A stretch of 64,000 bases of DNA from Caulobacter sp. UNC358MFTsu5.1 (GCF_000712075.1 NZ_JONW01000006.1:310001-374000), one strand, 5' to 3'. Shown: positions 11,937 through 21,611, counted from the stretch's first letter. Notes: generated by a model not told the origin, from the letters alone. Numbers and translations: made by a program.

Positions 11937-14900
11937 CTAGAGGAAGAAGTCGCTCGTCGTGAACGAGGTGACCCCGAGGACGTGGACGTAGAAGTCGGCC
12001 AGGCCGTCGCCGTTCACGTCGCCCTGCAGGACGGCCTCTCCGCCGGAGACGTCGTAGCGCAGCTGGCCCGAGACGCCGGTGAAGGCCGAGGTCCCGATCA
12101 GGGTGAAGGCCTGGTCGTCGTTGAGGTTGGTCCGGGCGTCGATCGTAGCGAAGTCGATCTTGTCCACGCCGCTGATGAAGTCGGTGATGATGTCGTGGTT
12201 GATCTCGGCCACGGCGTTGAAGTCGAAGTCGTCGGCCCCGCCGCCGCCGGTGATCACATCGTGGCCCAGTCCGCCGATGATGCGTTCGCCCGTGGACGAG
12301 CCGATGAAGACGTCATCCCCGCCCCGCAGGTCGGTGAAGGTGATGCCCGACACGGCGATGGCCGAGAAGTCGAAGGTGTCGGCCCCGTCGGTGAAGCCCA
12401 TGCCGGTGTGGCTGGTGCCGTTGGCGCTCTCGGCCGCGACGGCCTCGATGCCGGTCATCGAACTGATGTTGATGACCGCATAGTCGGTGGCCGCGACCAG
12501 GGTGTCGTAGCCGTCGCCGCCGTCGACCGCGGAGATGCCGGCGCTCTGGTAGAAGCTGATCTTGTCGTTGCCGCCGCCGGTGTAGATCAGGTCGTTGCCG
12601 CCGTTGCTGACCACGTTGTCGGCGCCCGCCGAGCCGTAGACGATATCGTTGCCGAGGCCCGCGTCGATCATGCCGACCTGGGTGACGGCGATGTTGCGCA
12701 GGTCGATCACGTCGACCTTGTCGGGGCCGAGGTCGGAACCGATGATCCGGGTGTCCGAGAAGACGTTGCCCTGGATCGCCTCGATGCCCTCCAGGGTGCT
12801 GTAGATGATCCAGACGCCGCTGTCCTGCGCCACGACCGTGTCGTAGCCGGCCCCGCCGTGGACCACGTCCAGGCCCTGGTTGTTGCTGACCCGGATGATG
12901 TCGTTGCCGTCGCCGGTGTCGATGTAGTCGTTGCCGGTGCCGCCGTCGACGATGTCCGCCCCCGCGGTCCCGTAGAAGGTGTCGTCGCCGGCGTTCATGT
13001 GGATCAGGCTCAGGCTGCCCGTCACGGTGATGTTGCGCAGGTCCAGGGTCTCCGAGCCGAGGCCGCTGATGATCTGGACATTGCTGAAGCCGCCGGTCGA
13101 GATCTCCTCGACGCCGGTCATCGCGGCGATCTGGAACGCCGACCCGTTGGCGCTGGCCAGCAGCCTGTCCCAGCCGGCCCCGCCGTCGATGGTGTCGTAG
13201 CGGTTGTCGGGGCCGCCCGAGACGAAGGTGTCGTTGCCCAGTCCGCCCGAGAGGGTGTCGGGGCCGGCGCCGCCGTCGATCACGTCGTTGCCCGCGCTGC
13301 CGACGATGACGTCGGCCTGGTTGCCGCCGACGATCTGGGTGACGCCGGTGATCTCGACGTTGGTGAAGTCCCAGTTGGCGAAGGACAGCAGGTTCGCCAG
13401 GCCGATCTGGACGTTGGTGAAGCCGCCGGAGCTGATCTTCTCGACGCCGGTCAGGCTGGAGATGGCGATCATCGTGTTCCGGGTCGAGGCCCGGATCTCG
13501 TCGTAGCCGGCCCCGCCGTCGAAGACGTTCTGGCCGGAGGTCTCGTCGACCAGGAACAGGTCGGCCCCGCCGCCGCCGTACAGGGCGTTGTAGCCCTCGC
13601 CCCCGACGATGACGTCGTCGCCGTCCAGGCCGTAGATCGTGTCGTTGCCGTTCTGGCCGTACAGGATGTCGGGCCCGTTGGTGCCGTAGATGGTGTCGTG
13701 GCCTTCGCCGCCGGCGATGGTCAGCGTGCCGGTGCTGGCCACGCCGCTGAAGTCGAGCAGGTCGTTGCGGTCGCCGCCCTGGAAGCCGACGTTGGCGAAC
13801 CCGCCGGTGTTGACGGCCTCGATCCCCGCCAGGCCCCGGAAGTTGACCACGAGGTTGCCGGCGGTGAACCGGATGGTGTCCGTGCCGGCGCCGCCGTCGA
13901 CGATGTCCCAGCCCTCGTCGCGGCCGATCAGGAAGGTGTCGTTGCCGCCGCCGCCGGTCATGACGTCGTCGCCGTAGCCGCCGATGATGATGTCGTCGCC
14001 GACCCCGCCGTTCAGGGTGTCGTTGCCTTCGCCGCCCGTAAGCTGCCAGTCCTGGACGTCGGGTACGGTGAAGCCGTCGTTGCCCGCCGTGCCGGTCCAG
14101 TAGCTGTCGAGCTCGTCGATCAGGTTGACGACGATGTTGCCCGTGCTGGCCAGCGAACCGTCCGACGCCTGGACGGTGATCGTGTGGCTGGCCTGGGTGT
14201 CGTGGTCGAGCAGGCCGGCGTTGGCCACGGTGACCACGCCGGTCGTGGCGTTGATGGCGAAGCGGCCGCCGGCGTCGTTGGTCAGGCTGTAGGTCACCGT
14301 CCCGCCGTGCGGGTCGGGCGCGCCGACCGTCAGGCCGCCGACCACCGTCCCGTTCGTGGCGTGCTCGGACACCAGGGTGGGCGCGCCGTTGGTGTCGGTG
14401 GGCGTGGCCGGGGCGGCGTTCAGCACGTCGATGGTGAAGGCGGCGCTGGCCGATTCCGAGCCGCTGGCGGCCTGGACGACGATCTGGTGCGAGGTGGCCG
14501 CCTCGTAGTTCAGCAGGTTGGCGTTGGCCACCGTGACCACGCCCGTGGCGGCGTTGATGGCGAAGCGGCCGCCGGCGTTGTCGAGCAGGCTGTAGACCAG
14601 CGGGCCGCCGTGGACGTCGGCGGCGCCGAGCGACAGGCCCGACACCACGGCCCCGTTCACCGCGCCCTCGGAGATGGTGTTGGCCGCGCCGTCGCCGTCC
14701 ACCGGCGCGTCGTTGGCGACATTGGCCACCGCGATGGTGAAGGCCTGGCTCGAGAACGCGCCCTGGGCGTCGGTGGCGCGCACGACGATCTGGTGCGAGG
14801 CCGCGGTCTCGAAGTTCAGCAGGCCGGCGTCGGCCACGGTGACCACGCCGGTCGCGGCGTCGATGGCGAAGCGGCCGCCGGCGTCGTCGGACAGGCTGAA

Positions 14901-15695
14901 GCTCACCGCCCCGGTCTTGGCCTCGGTCGCCGAGGCCGTGATCCCGACCAGGTCGCCGTTCGCCGCGCCTTCCGAGACGCTGTCGGCGGCGGCGTCGACA
15001 TCGGTCGGCGCGGTCGGGGCCGCATTGGCCACGTCGATGGTGAAGGTGGTGTCGGCCGCCGAACCGGCGGTCCCGTCGCTGACGCGCACGACGATCTGGT
15101 GCGCGGCGGCGACGTCGAAGTCCAGTAGGCTGGCGTCGGCCACGGTGACCACGCCGGTGGCGGCGTCGATGGCGAAGCGGCCGCCCGCGTCGTCGGTCAG
15201 GCTGTAGGTGAGCGTCCCGCCGTTCGGGTCGGTCGCGGCGATCGCCAAGCCGGCCACGACCGTCCCGTTGACCGCGTCTTCGGACACGGTGTTGGCGGCG
15301 GCGTCGGTGTCCGCCGGCGCGGTCGGCGCGGCGTTGGTCACGGCGATGGTGAAGGTCTCCGAGGAGACGTCCGTCCCGTCGCTGACCTGGACGACGATCT
15401 GGTGGGAGGTCGCGGTCTCGAAGTCCAGCAGGCCAGCGTCCGCCACGGTGACCACGCCGGTGGCGGCGTCGATGGCGAAGCGGCCGCCGGCGTCGTCCAG
15501 CAGCGACCAGGTCAGGGTGTCGCCGTCGGCGTCGAGGGAGCCCAGCGAAAGGCCGGCGACGACCGCGCCGGTGAGGGCGTCCTCCGAGATGGTGTTGTCG
15601 CCGCCGTCGGCGTCGATCGGCGCGTCGGGGGCGGCGTTCAGCGCGTCCTCCTCGGCCAGAAGGGGGTCACCGTAGCCGAGGGTATTGATGGACAT
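11937..15695 (-). CDS. large cadherin-like / RTX calcium-binding secreted protein
   Basis: The 1252-residue protein starts at the ATG at 15695, backed by GGAGAG 6 bases upstream; the frame opens 15 bases earlier without support. After a short N-terminus come five near-identical cadherin-type repeats of about 100 residues (to about residue 520), each with GRFAIDAATGVVTVADA and a strand HQIVV. Then about 620 residues of RTX nonapeptides (GGxGxDxxx, for example GGEGNDTLNGG) form calcium-binding beta-rolls. The last 90 residues (ITDFISGVDKIDF, GDVNGDGLADFYVHV, final hydrophobic TSDFFL) look like a serralysin-type C-terminal type I secretion signal. There is no Sec signal, as expected. Likely a surface or extracellular adhesin; no T1SS genes are adjacent. 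Confidence 0.9.
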   Translation of the reverse strand: MSINTLGYGDPLLAEEDALNAAPDAPIDADGGDNTISEDALTGAVVAGLSLGSLDADGDTLTWSLLDDAGGRFAIDAATGVVTVADAGLLDFETATSHQIVVQVSDGTDVSSETFTIAVTNAAPTAPADTDAAANTVSEDAVNGTVVAGLAIAATDPNGGTLTYSLTDDAGGRFAIDAATGVVTVADASLLDFDVAAAHQIVVRVSDGTAGSAADTTFTIDVANAAPTAPTDVDAAADSVSEGAANGDLVGITASATEAKTGAVSFSLSDDAGGRFAIDAATGVVTVADAGLLNFETAASHQIVVRATDAQGAFSSQAFTIAVANVANDAPVDGDGAANTISEGAVNGAVVSGLSLGAADVHGGPLVYSLLDNAGGRFAINAATGVVTVANANLLNYEAATSHQIVVQAASGSESASAAFTIDVLNAAPATPTDTNGAPTLVSEHATNGTVVGGLTVGAPDPHGGTVTYSLTNDAGGRFAINATTGVVTVANAGLLDHDTQASHTITVQASDGSLASTGNIVVNLIDELDSYWTGTAGNDGFTVPDVQDWQLTGGEGNDTLNGGVGDDIIIGGYGDDVMTGGGGNDTFLIGRDEGWDIVDGGAGTDTIRFTAGNLVVNFRGLAGIEAVNTGGFANVGFQGGDRNDLLDFSGVASTGTLTIAGGEGHDTIYGTNGPDILYGQNGNDTIYGLDGDDVIVGGEGYNALYGGGGADLFLVDETSGQNVFDGGAGYDEIRASTRNTMIAISSLTGVEKISSGGFTNVQIGLANLLSFANWDFTNVEITGVTQIVGGNQADVIVGSAGNDVIDGGAGPDTLSGGLGNDTFVSGGPDNRYDTIDGGAGWDRLLASANGSAFQIAAMTGVEEISTGGFSNVQIISGLGSETLDLRNITVTGSLSLIHMNAGDDTFYGTAGADIVDGGTGNDYIDTGDGNDIIRVSNNQGLDVVHGGAGYDTVVAQDSGVWIIYSTLEGIEAIQGNVFSDTRIIGSDLGPDKVDVIDLRNIAVTQVGMIDAGLGNDIVYGSAGADNVVSNGGNDLIYTGGGNDKISFYQSAGISAVDGGDGYDTLVAATDYAVINISSMTGIEAVAAESANGTSHTGMGFTDGADTFDFSAIAVSGITFTDLRGGDDVFIGSSTGERIIGGLGHDVITGGGGADDFDFNAVAEINHDIITDFISGVDKIDFATIDARTNLNDDQAFTLIGTSAFTGVSGQLRYDVSGGEAVLQGDVNGDGLADFYVHVLGVTSFTTSDFFL
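14160..15520. repeat. five tandem cadherin-type repeats at DNA level
   Basis: Inside the RTX gene a unit of roughly 300 bases recurs five times. The best conserved part, encoding GRFAIDAATGVVTVA, reads GATGGCGAAGCGGCCGCC and appears near 14255, 14555, 14865, 15165 and 15470. The near-identity at DNA level implies recent duplication or gene conversion and makes copy number prone to change. Confidence 0.8.
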
Positions 15696-15993
15696 GCCTA
15701 CTCTCCACACTGAAGGCTTCGCGCACAGATTGTGTAGCTCAAGGTTGCATGGGCCCCGAGGGGCGCCTAGAGCTGGACTGTGGGGTGCGACGAAACAGCT
15801 GTGGAGCGATGCGGAGGCGCCAGGTCGAGGCGCGATGGCCTGCTTTTCGTCCCTGAGGCGCTAGGCCGCACCCCTCCGGCGAGAAAATTACACCTGTGAC
15901 CCATTCTCCGCCTTAATCCGTCACCATAAGGGTTGCGAGGGAACGCCTGTCGGTTTTAATGCCGACCTCTTGCCTAACGGGGATAACTCGACC

Positions 15994-16704
15994 ATGCGCC
16001 TTGCGCTCGCCAGCCTGATTGCCCTCGGCGCGGTTTCGACCGCCGTCGCCCAGGAGCAAACCGCTCCGACTGCCGCTCCCGCTGCTGCTCCGGCCGCCGC
16101 GCCGGCCGCCGCGCCCGCGGCGCAGACGCCCGCCACCCCCGCTGCTCCGGCCGACACCATGACCGCGACCCCCGCCGTGGCCGCGCCGCCGGCCGGCCAG
16201 GCTCCGGAATATGTCGCGCCGACCCGCGGTCCGCCGACCACCGACCCCGTCTCGCTTCAGCTGCTCGGCGTGCTGGACAAGGTCTGCAAGCCCGCCGTCG
16301 TCGGCGGCGACATGCCGACCCTGGCCAAGGCCGCCGGCATGAAGAAGAAAAAAGAGCAGTGGGTGATGGATATCGGCAAGCCGTATCTGATCGCCGTCGA
16401 CAACCCCGGCTCGAACAAGAACGTCTGCACCGTCACCATCCAGTACGCCCAGGGCGACGCCCAGGCCCAGGCCCTGGCCAACGCCCTGCACGACTGGGCG
16501 ACCTGGGAGAACAAGCCGCAGCTGCGCCTGATCCGCAACGACCTGACGGTCAGCGACGTCAAGCGCCTGACGGTCTCGTGGGACGACGCCTGGGCCGACG
16601 GCCACGCCGGCCTGGTCTACATGCGCCTGAAGAAGCTGGACGACAGCTCGATCGGCAAGAACTACGAGCAGGCCCAGATCCTGTACTCGACCACCAGCCG
16701 CTAA
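15994..16704 (+). CDS. secreted protein with Ala/Pro-rich linker
   Basis: The 236-residue protein begins [20 protein letters not shown], a Sec signal cut after AVA. An Ala/Pro-rich linker of about 50 residues follows, and then a globular domain (about 85-236) with two Cys ([11 protein letters not shown] and [13 protein letters not shown]). The start at 15994 is chosen over 15970 because the signal begins there. The layout recalls the secreted protein at 11333-11863. No named domain recognised. A 20-base motif at 15881-15900 upstream is repeated before an exbD gene at 53217. Confidence 0.75.
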   Translation: MRLALASLIALGAVSTAVAQEQTAPTAAPAAAPAAAPAAAPAAQTPATPAAPADTMTATPAVAAPPAGQAPEYVAPTRGPPTTDPVSLQLLGVLDKVCKPAVVGGDMPTLAKAAGMKKKKEQWVMDIGKPYLIAVDNPGSNKNVCTVTIQYAQGDAQAQALANALHDWATWENKPQLRLIRNDLTVSDVKRLTVSWDDAWADGHAGLVYMRLKKLDDSSIGKNYEQAQILYSTTSR

Positions 16705-16755
16705 GGCGGCCGGCGACGGGAGGCTTGCCCTCCCGTCCGATGGTCCTATCTAGTC

Positions 16756-16835
16756 AAAAGGCGCGGGGACGACCCCGCGCCTTTTCCTTTTTTCCGGGGA
16801 CGACCCCGCTCACCTCTTCGCGAGGTCAACAGGAG
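16756..16835 (+). ncRNA. guanidine-II (mini-ykkC) riboswitch upstream of sugE
   Basis: Two GC-rich hairpins with identical ACGA tetraloops lie in tandem. The first has a perfect 13-bp stem (16756-16768 / 16773-16785) and loop 16769-16772. The second has a 5-bp CGGGG/CCCCG stem (16795-16799 / 16804-16808) and loop 16800-16803. This is the diagnostic architecture of the mini-ykkC RNA: paired stems capped by ACGR, each binding one guanidinium. A further small hairpin (ACCTC/GAGGT, 16812-16826) and the AGGAG ribosome site (16831-16835) follow before the sugE ATG at 16842. Guanidinium binding would be expected to free the ribosome site. The first hairpin, followed by TTTTCCTTTTTT, may also terminate the upstream gene. 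Confidence 0.93.
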
Positions 16836-16841
16836 CAGGTC

Positions 16842-17165
16842 ATGGCCTGGATCATCCTCTTCGTCGCCGGTCTGTTCGAGATCGGCTGGGCCGTGGGCCT
16901 GAAGTTCACCGAGGGCTTCACCCGCCCCATCCCCACCATCCTGACCGCGATCAGCCTGGTGGCCTCCATGGGCTTGCTGGGCTGGGCCGTGAAGTCGCTG
17001 CCGCTGGGCACGGCCTATGCGGTGTGGACCGGCGTCGGCGCGGTCGGCACGGCGGTCGTCGGCATCCTGCTGTTCAAGGAGCCGGCCACGGCCGGGCGGC
17101 TGGTCTGCCTGGCGCTGATCGTCTCGGGCATCCTGGGGCTGAAGCTGTTCACGCCGGCCCACTGA
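16842..17165 (+). CDS. sugE: SMR-family guanidinium exporter (SugE/Gdx)
   Basis: The 107-residue, four-helix small multidrug resistance protein has the essential membrane Glu in helix 1 ([17 protein letters not shown]) and the SugE-type segment [23 protein letters not shown]. SugE/Gdx proteins work as antiparallel dimers exchanging guanidinium for protons. The guanidine-II riboswitch immediately upstream supports that role over general drug efflux. The AGGAG site is 6 bases before the ATG. Its 3' half overlaps the tail of convergent opgH. Confidence 0.95.
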   Translation: MAWIILFVAGLFEIGWAVGLKFTEGFTRPIPTILTAISLVASMGLLGWAVKSLPLGTAYAVWTGVGAVGTAVVGILLFKEPATAGRLVCLALIVSGILGLKLFTPAH

Positions 17166-19018
17166 GGGGCCCACCGGGGCTCAGGGCGCTCGCCGGGCGT
17201 CAGCAGCAGGCCGGCGTTCCGCAGGCGCAGGCCGCGGCCGATGCTGGCCGTCCACCAGACGATGAAGGGGGCGGCGACCAGGCTGGCCGCCGCCACCGCC
17301 AGCCACGGCGACAGGCTGGAGCCCATCGCTGGTCCGATGATCGCCAGGCCCAGGCCGATCAGCATCTCGGGCCAGTGGAAGGCCAGGGCCGCGCGGCCGC
17401 GCAGCCGGCCCTCGTCGCGCTGCTGGGCCGACCAGCCGGCGTCGCGGCCCAGGGCCACCGACAGCAGGGCGCGGGTGTGGGCCGCCATGATGATCGGCGC
17501 GGTCAGGGTAGAGGCGACCGTCTCCAGGCCGACGCTGGCCAGGGCCCGCCAGGCCCCGCCGAACCGCCGCGCCCGGCCCTCGGCCAGCATCATCCCATAG
17601 GACATCAGCTTGGGCGCCAGGACGAAGGTCAGGCTGACGGCCAGGACGATCGCGCCGGCCAGCGGATAGCCGCCGCCGTCGTCCGTCCCTGCCTCGGGCG
17701 CCGACAGCAGGGCGCCGGTCACCACCAGGGCGATCCACAGCGGCGCCAGGGCGTAGCTCAGCACGCCGCGCGCCAGGTGCAGGCGGCTGACCGGATGCAG
17801 GCCCCGCGCGCCCAGGACGCCCAGGTGCTGCAGGTTGCCCTGGCACCAGCGCCGGTCGCGGATCAGGTGGTCGATCAGGGTGGGCGGGCTCTCCTCGAAG
17901 CTGCCGCCCCAATCGTCGTTCAGGGGCGCGGGCGCCAGGCGCACGCCCCAGCCGGCCCGGCGCAGGAAGGCGGCCTCGACGAAGTCGTGGCTCATGATGT
18001 GGCCGCCGAACGGTTTTCTTCCTTTGAGGTGCGGCAGTCCGCTGGACTGCGCGAAGGCCTCGACCCGCAGGATGGCGTTGTGGCCCCAGTAGTTGCCCTC
18101 GGTCCCGCTCCACCAGGCCACGCCCCAGGCCGCCAGCGGGCCGTACAGGGTGTTGGCGAACTGCTCCAGCCGGCCGAACACCGTGCGTCGCCCGACGATG
18201 GCCGGGGCAGTCTGGATCAGACCCAGCGACGGGTCGGCCTCCATGGCGGCGGCCAGCCGCCACAGGGTCGGGGCGTCCATCAGGCTGTCGGCGTCCAGCA
18301 CCACCATGTGGTCGTAGGCCCCGCCGTGGCGGCGCACCCAGTCGGCGACGTTGCCGGCCTTGCGGTCGATGTTCTCGGGGCGATGGCGGTAGTAGGCGCG
18401 CGGCCCCGCGCCGCCCCGGCGGAAGGCGGAGAAGCCCCGCCGCTCCTCGGCGATCACCTCGGGCCGGCGGCTGTCGCTGAGCACGACGATGTCGAACATC
18501 GGCGTCAGGCCCAGGGCGTGCAGTCCGGCCCGCATCGCGGCCAGGCGGCCGAAGAACGGGCCGACGTCCTCGTGATAGATCGGCGCCAGCAGCGCCGTGC
18601 GGCGCGTCAGAGGCCGCAGCGGGGTCCGGGCCATGGTCCGCTCCCAGGCGCCCGGCCGCCGCGACAGCCACAGCCCGCCCAGGCTGGCGGCGAACGAGAA
18701 GGCCATCCAGCCGAACAGCACCAGGATCAGGGTGAGGTGGGCGACCTCCAGCGGCTCCAGCCCGTCCTCGGCCATGGCCGCGGTCACCGCGAACACCGCC
18801 AGGCCGGTCGAGCCGGCGCAGAAGGCGGCCAGGGCGGCGCGTCGCCGGCCCAGGCCCGGGACGGCCGCGAAGCGGGCCGGCCGGGCCGGCTGATGCAGCG
18901 GCTGGTCGGGCATGGCCAGGGGCGCCGGCGGCGGGGCGGCGTCGTCGAGATCGCGCGGATCGTCGAACGAACGCGCCTCGGCCCGGCGTCGTTGTAGGCT
19001 GTCGGTATAAGCGTGCAT
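17015..19018 (-). CDS. opgH: glucans biosynthesis glucosyltransferase H
   Basis: A family-2 membrane glucosyltransferase (667 aa) that polymerises the backbone of periplasmic osmoregulated glucans from UDP-glucose. Seen: a Pro-rich N-terminal tail, two membrane helices (about 65-135), the catalytic domain with [36 protein letters not shown] and the QxxRW-type RRWCQGNL, then several C-terminal helices. The ATG at 19018 has GAGG about 5 bases upstream. Oddly, the frame continues about 50 codons past the usual family end (near [12 protein letters not shown]) and runs antisense through the last 151 bases of sugE. This may be a real overlap or the result of a lost stop. No opgG neighbour. Confidence 0.92.
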   Translation of the reverse strand: MHAYTDSLQRRRAEARSFDDPRDLDDAAPPPAPLAMPDQPLHQPARPARFAAVPGLGRRRAALAAFCAGSTGLAVFAVTAAMAEDGLEPLEVAHLTLILVLFGWMAFSFAASLGGLWLSRRPGAWERTMARTPLRPLTRRTALLAPIYHEDVGPFFGRLAAMRAGLHALGLTPMFDIVVLSDSRRPEVIAEERRGFSAFRRGGAGPRAYYRHRPENIDRKAGNVADWVRRHGGAYDHMVVLDADSLMDAPTLWRLAAAMEADPSLGLIQTAPAIVGRRTVFGRLEQFANTLYGPLAAWGVAWWSGTEGNYWGHNAILRVEAFAQSSGLPHLKGRKPFGGHIMSHDFVEAAFLRRAGWGVRLAPAPLNDDWGGSFEESPPTLIDHLIRDRRWCQGNLQHLGVLGARGLHPVSRLHLARGVLSYALAPLWIALVVTGALLSAPEAGTDDGGGYPLAGAIVLAVSLTFVLAPKLMSYGMMLAEGRARRFGGAWRALASVGLETVASTLTAPIIMAAHTRALLSVALGRDAGWSAQQRDEGRLRGRAALAFHWPEMLIGLGLAIIGPAMGSSLSPWLAVAAASLVAAPFIVWWTASIGRGLRLRNAGLLLTPGERPEPRWAPQWAGVNSFSPRMPETISARQTSRPAVAGSLNSRMPTTAVPTAPTPVHTA

Positions 19019-19214
19019 ACAGACCTCGTCGGCGCAGAAACTCGTCCTGTGCGTCAAGGTTCCTGAAGTGTAGGCGCTTTGTTGCTTTAGTGTTTCATCG
19101 CTGAATTTCTAAGCAACGCGGCCTTTTATACTATCAAAGTTCCGCCACTTCGCCGTGTATAGACCAGATGCTCGCCGCGAAACCGCCGCATTCGGCGGGG
19201 CGGGCGAAACCGCT

Positions 19215-19988
19215 TCAGGCGGCCGCGCGGTTCTCGTCGGCGATGAAGTCGAGGCAGGTCTCGGCGACCTCTTCCCAGCCGGGCTCGCCGGGCAGCCAGT
19301 GGCTCATGGCGGGGAAGACCTCGCAGGCGCCGCCCAGGCGGGCGGCGGTCTGGCGGACGGTGGCCGGCGGGTGGACCACGTCCTGGCCGCCGGCGATCGC
19401 CAGGGTCGGGGCGCCGACGGGCCCGACATTGGTGGTCATGAACGGGTCCATGAACCAGTTCAGCGTCTCCCACAGCGCCCGGCCGCTCTCGGCGACCATG
19501 CGGCCGTAGAGCGCCTTGCGGCGATCGCGGGGCAGGCGGTCCAGGCTGTAGCGGCGCACCACGCCGTAGTCGGGCTCGACGGCCTGCAGCCAGTAGGGGC
19601 CCAGGGCGTAGAGGCTGACGGCCGAGGCCGCTTCCTCGATCGTCGCGCCCGAGACGCCCCAGGGCGGGGAGGGGGCCAGCAGGATCAGACGCGAGACGGG
19701 CGCGCGGCCTGCCGCCATCTGGGCCACCAGCCCGCCCATCGAGTGGCCGATCAGCACCGGCGGCTCGTCGCAGGCGCGGCACAGGGCCGCGATCTGCCGG
19801 GCGTAGTCGGCCATCGACCGGCCGGCCACCAGCGACCCGTCGCCGTGCCCCAGCAGGTCCGGGGTCTGGACGACGTGGCCGGCGGCTTCGAACGGACGGC
19901 GGAACGCATCGAACGTCCAGCCGCCGCAGAAGGCGCCGTGCACCATGATCACCGGAGTCGCCACGCGTCTCGCCCACCCCTCGGCCAA
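19215..19988 (-). CDS. alpha/beta hydrolase
   Basis: The 257-residue protein has the oxyanion-hole segment MVHGAFCGGW, the nucleophile elbow GHSMGG (Ser83), an acid region at AGGQDVVHP, and the catalytic His at AMSHWLPGEPGW. No signal peptide is visible. The substrate cannot be deduced. A shorter start at a GTG (19964) is equally plausible because residues 1-8 look like leader. It is probably a paralogue of the next gene upstream (20014-21588): both share GHSMGGL and the motif ALYxxMVxxSG, and they lie 25 bases apart on the same strand. Confidence 0.85.
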   Translation of the reverse strand: MAEGWARRVATPVIMVHGAFCGGWTFDAFRRPFEAAGHVVQTPDLLGHGDGSLVAGRSMADYARQIAALCRACDEPPVLIGHSMGGLVAQMAAGRAPVSRLILLAPSPPWGVSGATIEEAASAVSLYALGPYWLQAVEPDYGVVRRYSLDRLPRDRRKALYGRMVAESGRALWETLNWFMDPFMTTNVGPVGAPTLAIAGGQDVVHPPATVRQTAARLGGACEVFPAMSHWLPGEPGWEEVAETCLDFIADENRAAA

Positions 19989-20013
19989 AGCGCCGAAGGG
20001 TCCAGCCTACACG

Positions 20014-21588
20014 CTACTTCTTCGGCGCGGGTGAAGATTTGGCGGTCGACTTTGCCGCAGGGGGCTTGGCCGCCTTAGGGGCCGCCGCAGCCTTGGCCGC
20101 CTTGGGCGCAGGCTTGGCGGCGGGCTTGGCGGCCGGCTTCGGCGCGGCGGCCTTGGCCGGGGCCTTGGCGGCGGCGGGCTTGGCCGCGGCCTTCGGAGCA
20201 GCCGCCTTCGGAGCGGCGGCCTTGGCGGGCGCGGGCTTCGCGGCCGGTTTCGCCGCCGGCTTGGCGGCGGCGGCCTTGGCCGGAGCCTTGGCGGCGGCGG
20301 GTTTCGCCGCGGCCTTCGCGGCGGGAGCGGCCTTGGCGGGCGCGGGTTTCGCGGCCGGCTTCGCGACGGGCTTGGGCGCGGCGGCCTTGGCCGGGGCCTT
20401 GGCGGCGGCGGGCTTGGCCTCGGCCTTCGGCTTGGCGGCGGCCTTCGCTGCGGCCGGCTTCGCGGCCGGGGCGGCCTTGGCGGTCGCGGGCTTCGCGGCG
20501 GGCTTGGTGGCGGCGGCCTTGGCCGGAGCCTTGGCGGCCGGCTTGGCTTCGGCCTTCGGCTTGGCGGCGGCTTTCGGCGCGGCCGGCTTCGCGGCGGCCT
20601 TGGCGGCGGCCGGCTTCGCGGCGGCGGGCTTCGGGGCGGCCGGAGCGGGCTTCGGAGCCGCGGGCTTGGCGGCCGGGGCCGGGGCCGGGGCCGGGGCGGC
20701 CGCGACCGGAGCCGGGGCGGGCGTCGGCGCGGGAGCCGGGGCGGGCTCAGCGGCCTTCACGGGCTCGGCCTTGGCCGCCGGGGCGGGCGCCGGAGCCGGG
20801 GTCGGAGCGGCTTTGGGCTTGCCCGTCAGCCAGGCGAGGACGTCGTCGAGAATGCTCATCGTGTTTGGCTCGTCTATCAGGTAATGGGCGTTGTTGGGGT
20901 AGATCTTGAGGTCGGCGGCCGGGTATTTCCGGCCGACGAGGCGCACGTCCTCGAGAGGCGTGGTGCGATCCAGAGCGCCGGCCAGGACCAGCACGGGGAC
21001 GGTCACTTTCGCGGCGTCGACATGGGCGGTCCTGTTCGGATCCTTGTGCGGCCAGGCCAGGTCGGCCAGCACCTGGCCGCTGTCGTGGACCATGGTCGCG
21101 TACAGCGCGTCGTGGCGCGCGGGCGGCACGACGTTCATGACGCCGAACTTGAAGCCGGTCTTCCACATCTTGCCCGCCCGGGTCTCGGGCTTGGACTGCA
21201 GGGCCATGTTCAGGAAGGTGAAGACCGGCGAGAGCTTGGGCTTGCCGCGGGCGTCGGCCGGCGAGGCGGGGGCGAACAGCACGAGGCGTTCGGCCAGGCC
21301 GGCCTCGGCGATCTTCTGGGCGATCAGCCCACCCATGGAGTGGCCGAAGACGATCGGCTTCTTGCCGTCCTCCTTGGCCAGGGACTGGGCCAGGGCGCTC
21401 ATCTCGGCGACGTAGTCGGCCAGGGTCAGGCCCGCCAGGCCCGCCCGGGGACCCTCGACCGTCCGCACGGCCGAGCGGATGGTCGGCGCCACCACGCGGT
21501 AGCCTTCGGCCCGCAGCCTCGCGGCCATGGGATCCCAGACGTCCCCAGCGCAACCGTAGCCGTGGATCAGCAGGATCGTGTCCGCCAT
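20014..21588 (-). CDS. alpha/beta hydrolase fused to a long histone-H1-like Ala/Lys/Pro tail
   Basis: The 524-residue protein has two parts. Residues 1-256 form an alpha/beta hydrolase: LLIHGYGCAGDVWDP, nucleophile elbow GHSMGG (Ser84), acid region AGALDRTTP and catalytic His in NNAHYLIDEP. Residues 257-524 are almost only Ala, Lys and Pro, first as PAPAPAP runs and then as KPAAAK/KAPAKAA repeats like histone H1 C-termini, AlgP or mycobacterial HU tails. The tail is strongly basic and disordered and would be expected to bind DNA, RNA or anionic polymers such as teichoic-like or polyphosphate chains. The ATG at 21588 has GGGGAG 6 bases upstream. The repeat region is prone to length change. Confidence 0.88.
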   Translation of the reverse strand: MADTILLIHGYGCAGDVWDPMAARLRAEGYRVVAPTIRSAVRTVEGPRAGLAGLTLADYVAEMSALAQSLAKEDGKKPIVFGHSMGGLIAQKIAEAGLAERLVLFAPASPADARGKPKLSPVFTFLNMALQSKPETRAGKMWKTGFKFGVMNVVPPARHDALYATMVHDSGQVLADLAWPHKDPNRTAHVDAAKVTVPVLVLAGALDRTTPLEDVRLVGRKYPAADLKIYPNNAHYLIDEPNTMSILDDVLAWLTGKPKAAPTPAPAPAPAAKAEPVKAAEPAPAPAPTPAPAPVAAAPAPAPAPAAKPAAPKPAPAAPKPAAAKPAAAKAAAKPAAPKAAAKPKAEAKPAAKAPAKAAATKPAAKPATAKAAPAAKPAAAKAAAKPKAEAKPAAAKAPAKAAAPKPVAKPAAKPAPAKAAPAAKAAAKPAAAKAPAKAAAAKPAAKPAAKPAPAKAAAPKAAAPKAAAKPAAAKAPAKAAAPKPAAKPAAKPAPKAAKAAAAPKAAKPPAAKSTAKSSPAPKK

Positions 21589-21611
21589 TCCATACTCCCC
21601 AGCGCCGGATT

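Noticed and set aside
12000..15100. Long plus-strand open frame opposite the RTX gene
   Set aside because: It is the mirror of a GC-rich repetitive gene; the product is Val/Asp/Gly repeats without start signal or family likeness.
14160..15520. Regularly spaced DNA repeats that could suggest a CRISPR array
   Set aside because: The unit is about 300 bases and in frame, encoding cadherin-like domains; no cas genes are present.
16756..16790. Simple terminator for the gene ending at 16704
   Set aside because: Retained only as a secondary function; the ACGA loop and tandem partner hairpin before sugE identify a riboswitch.
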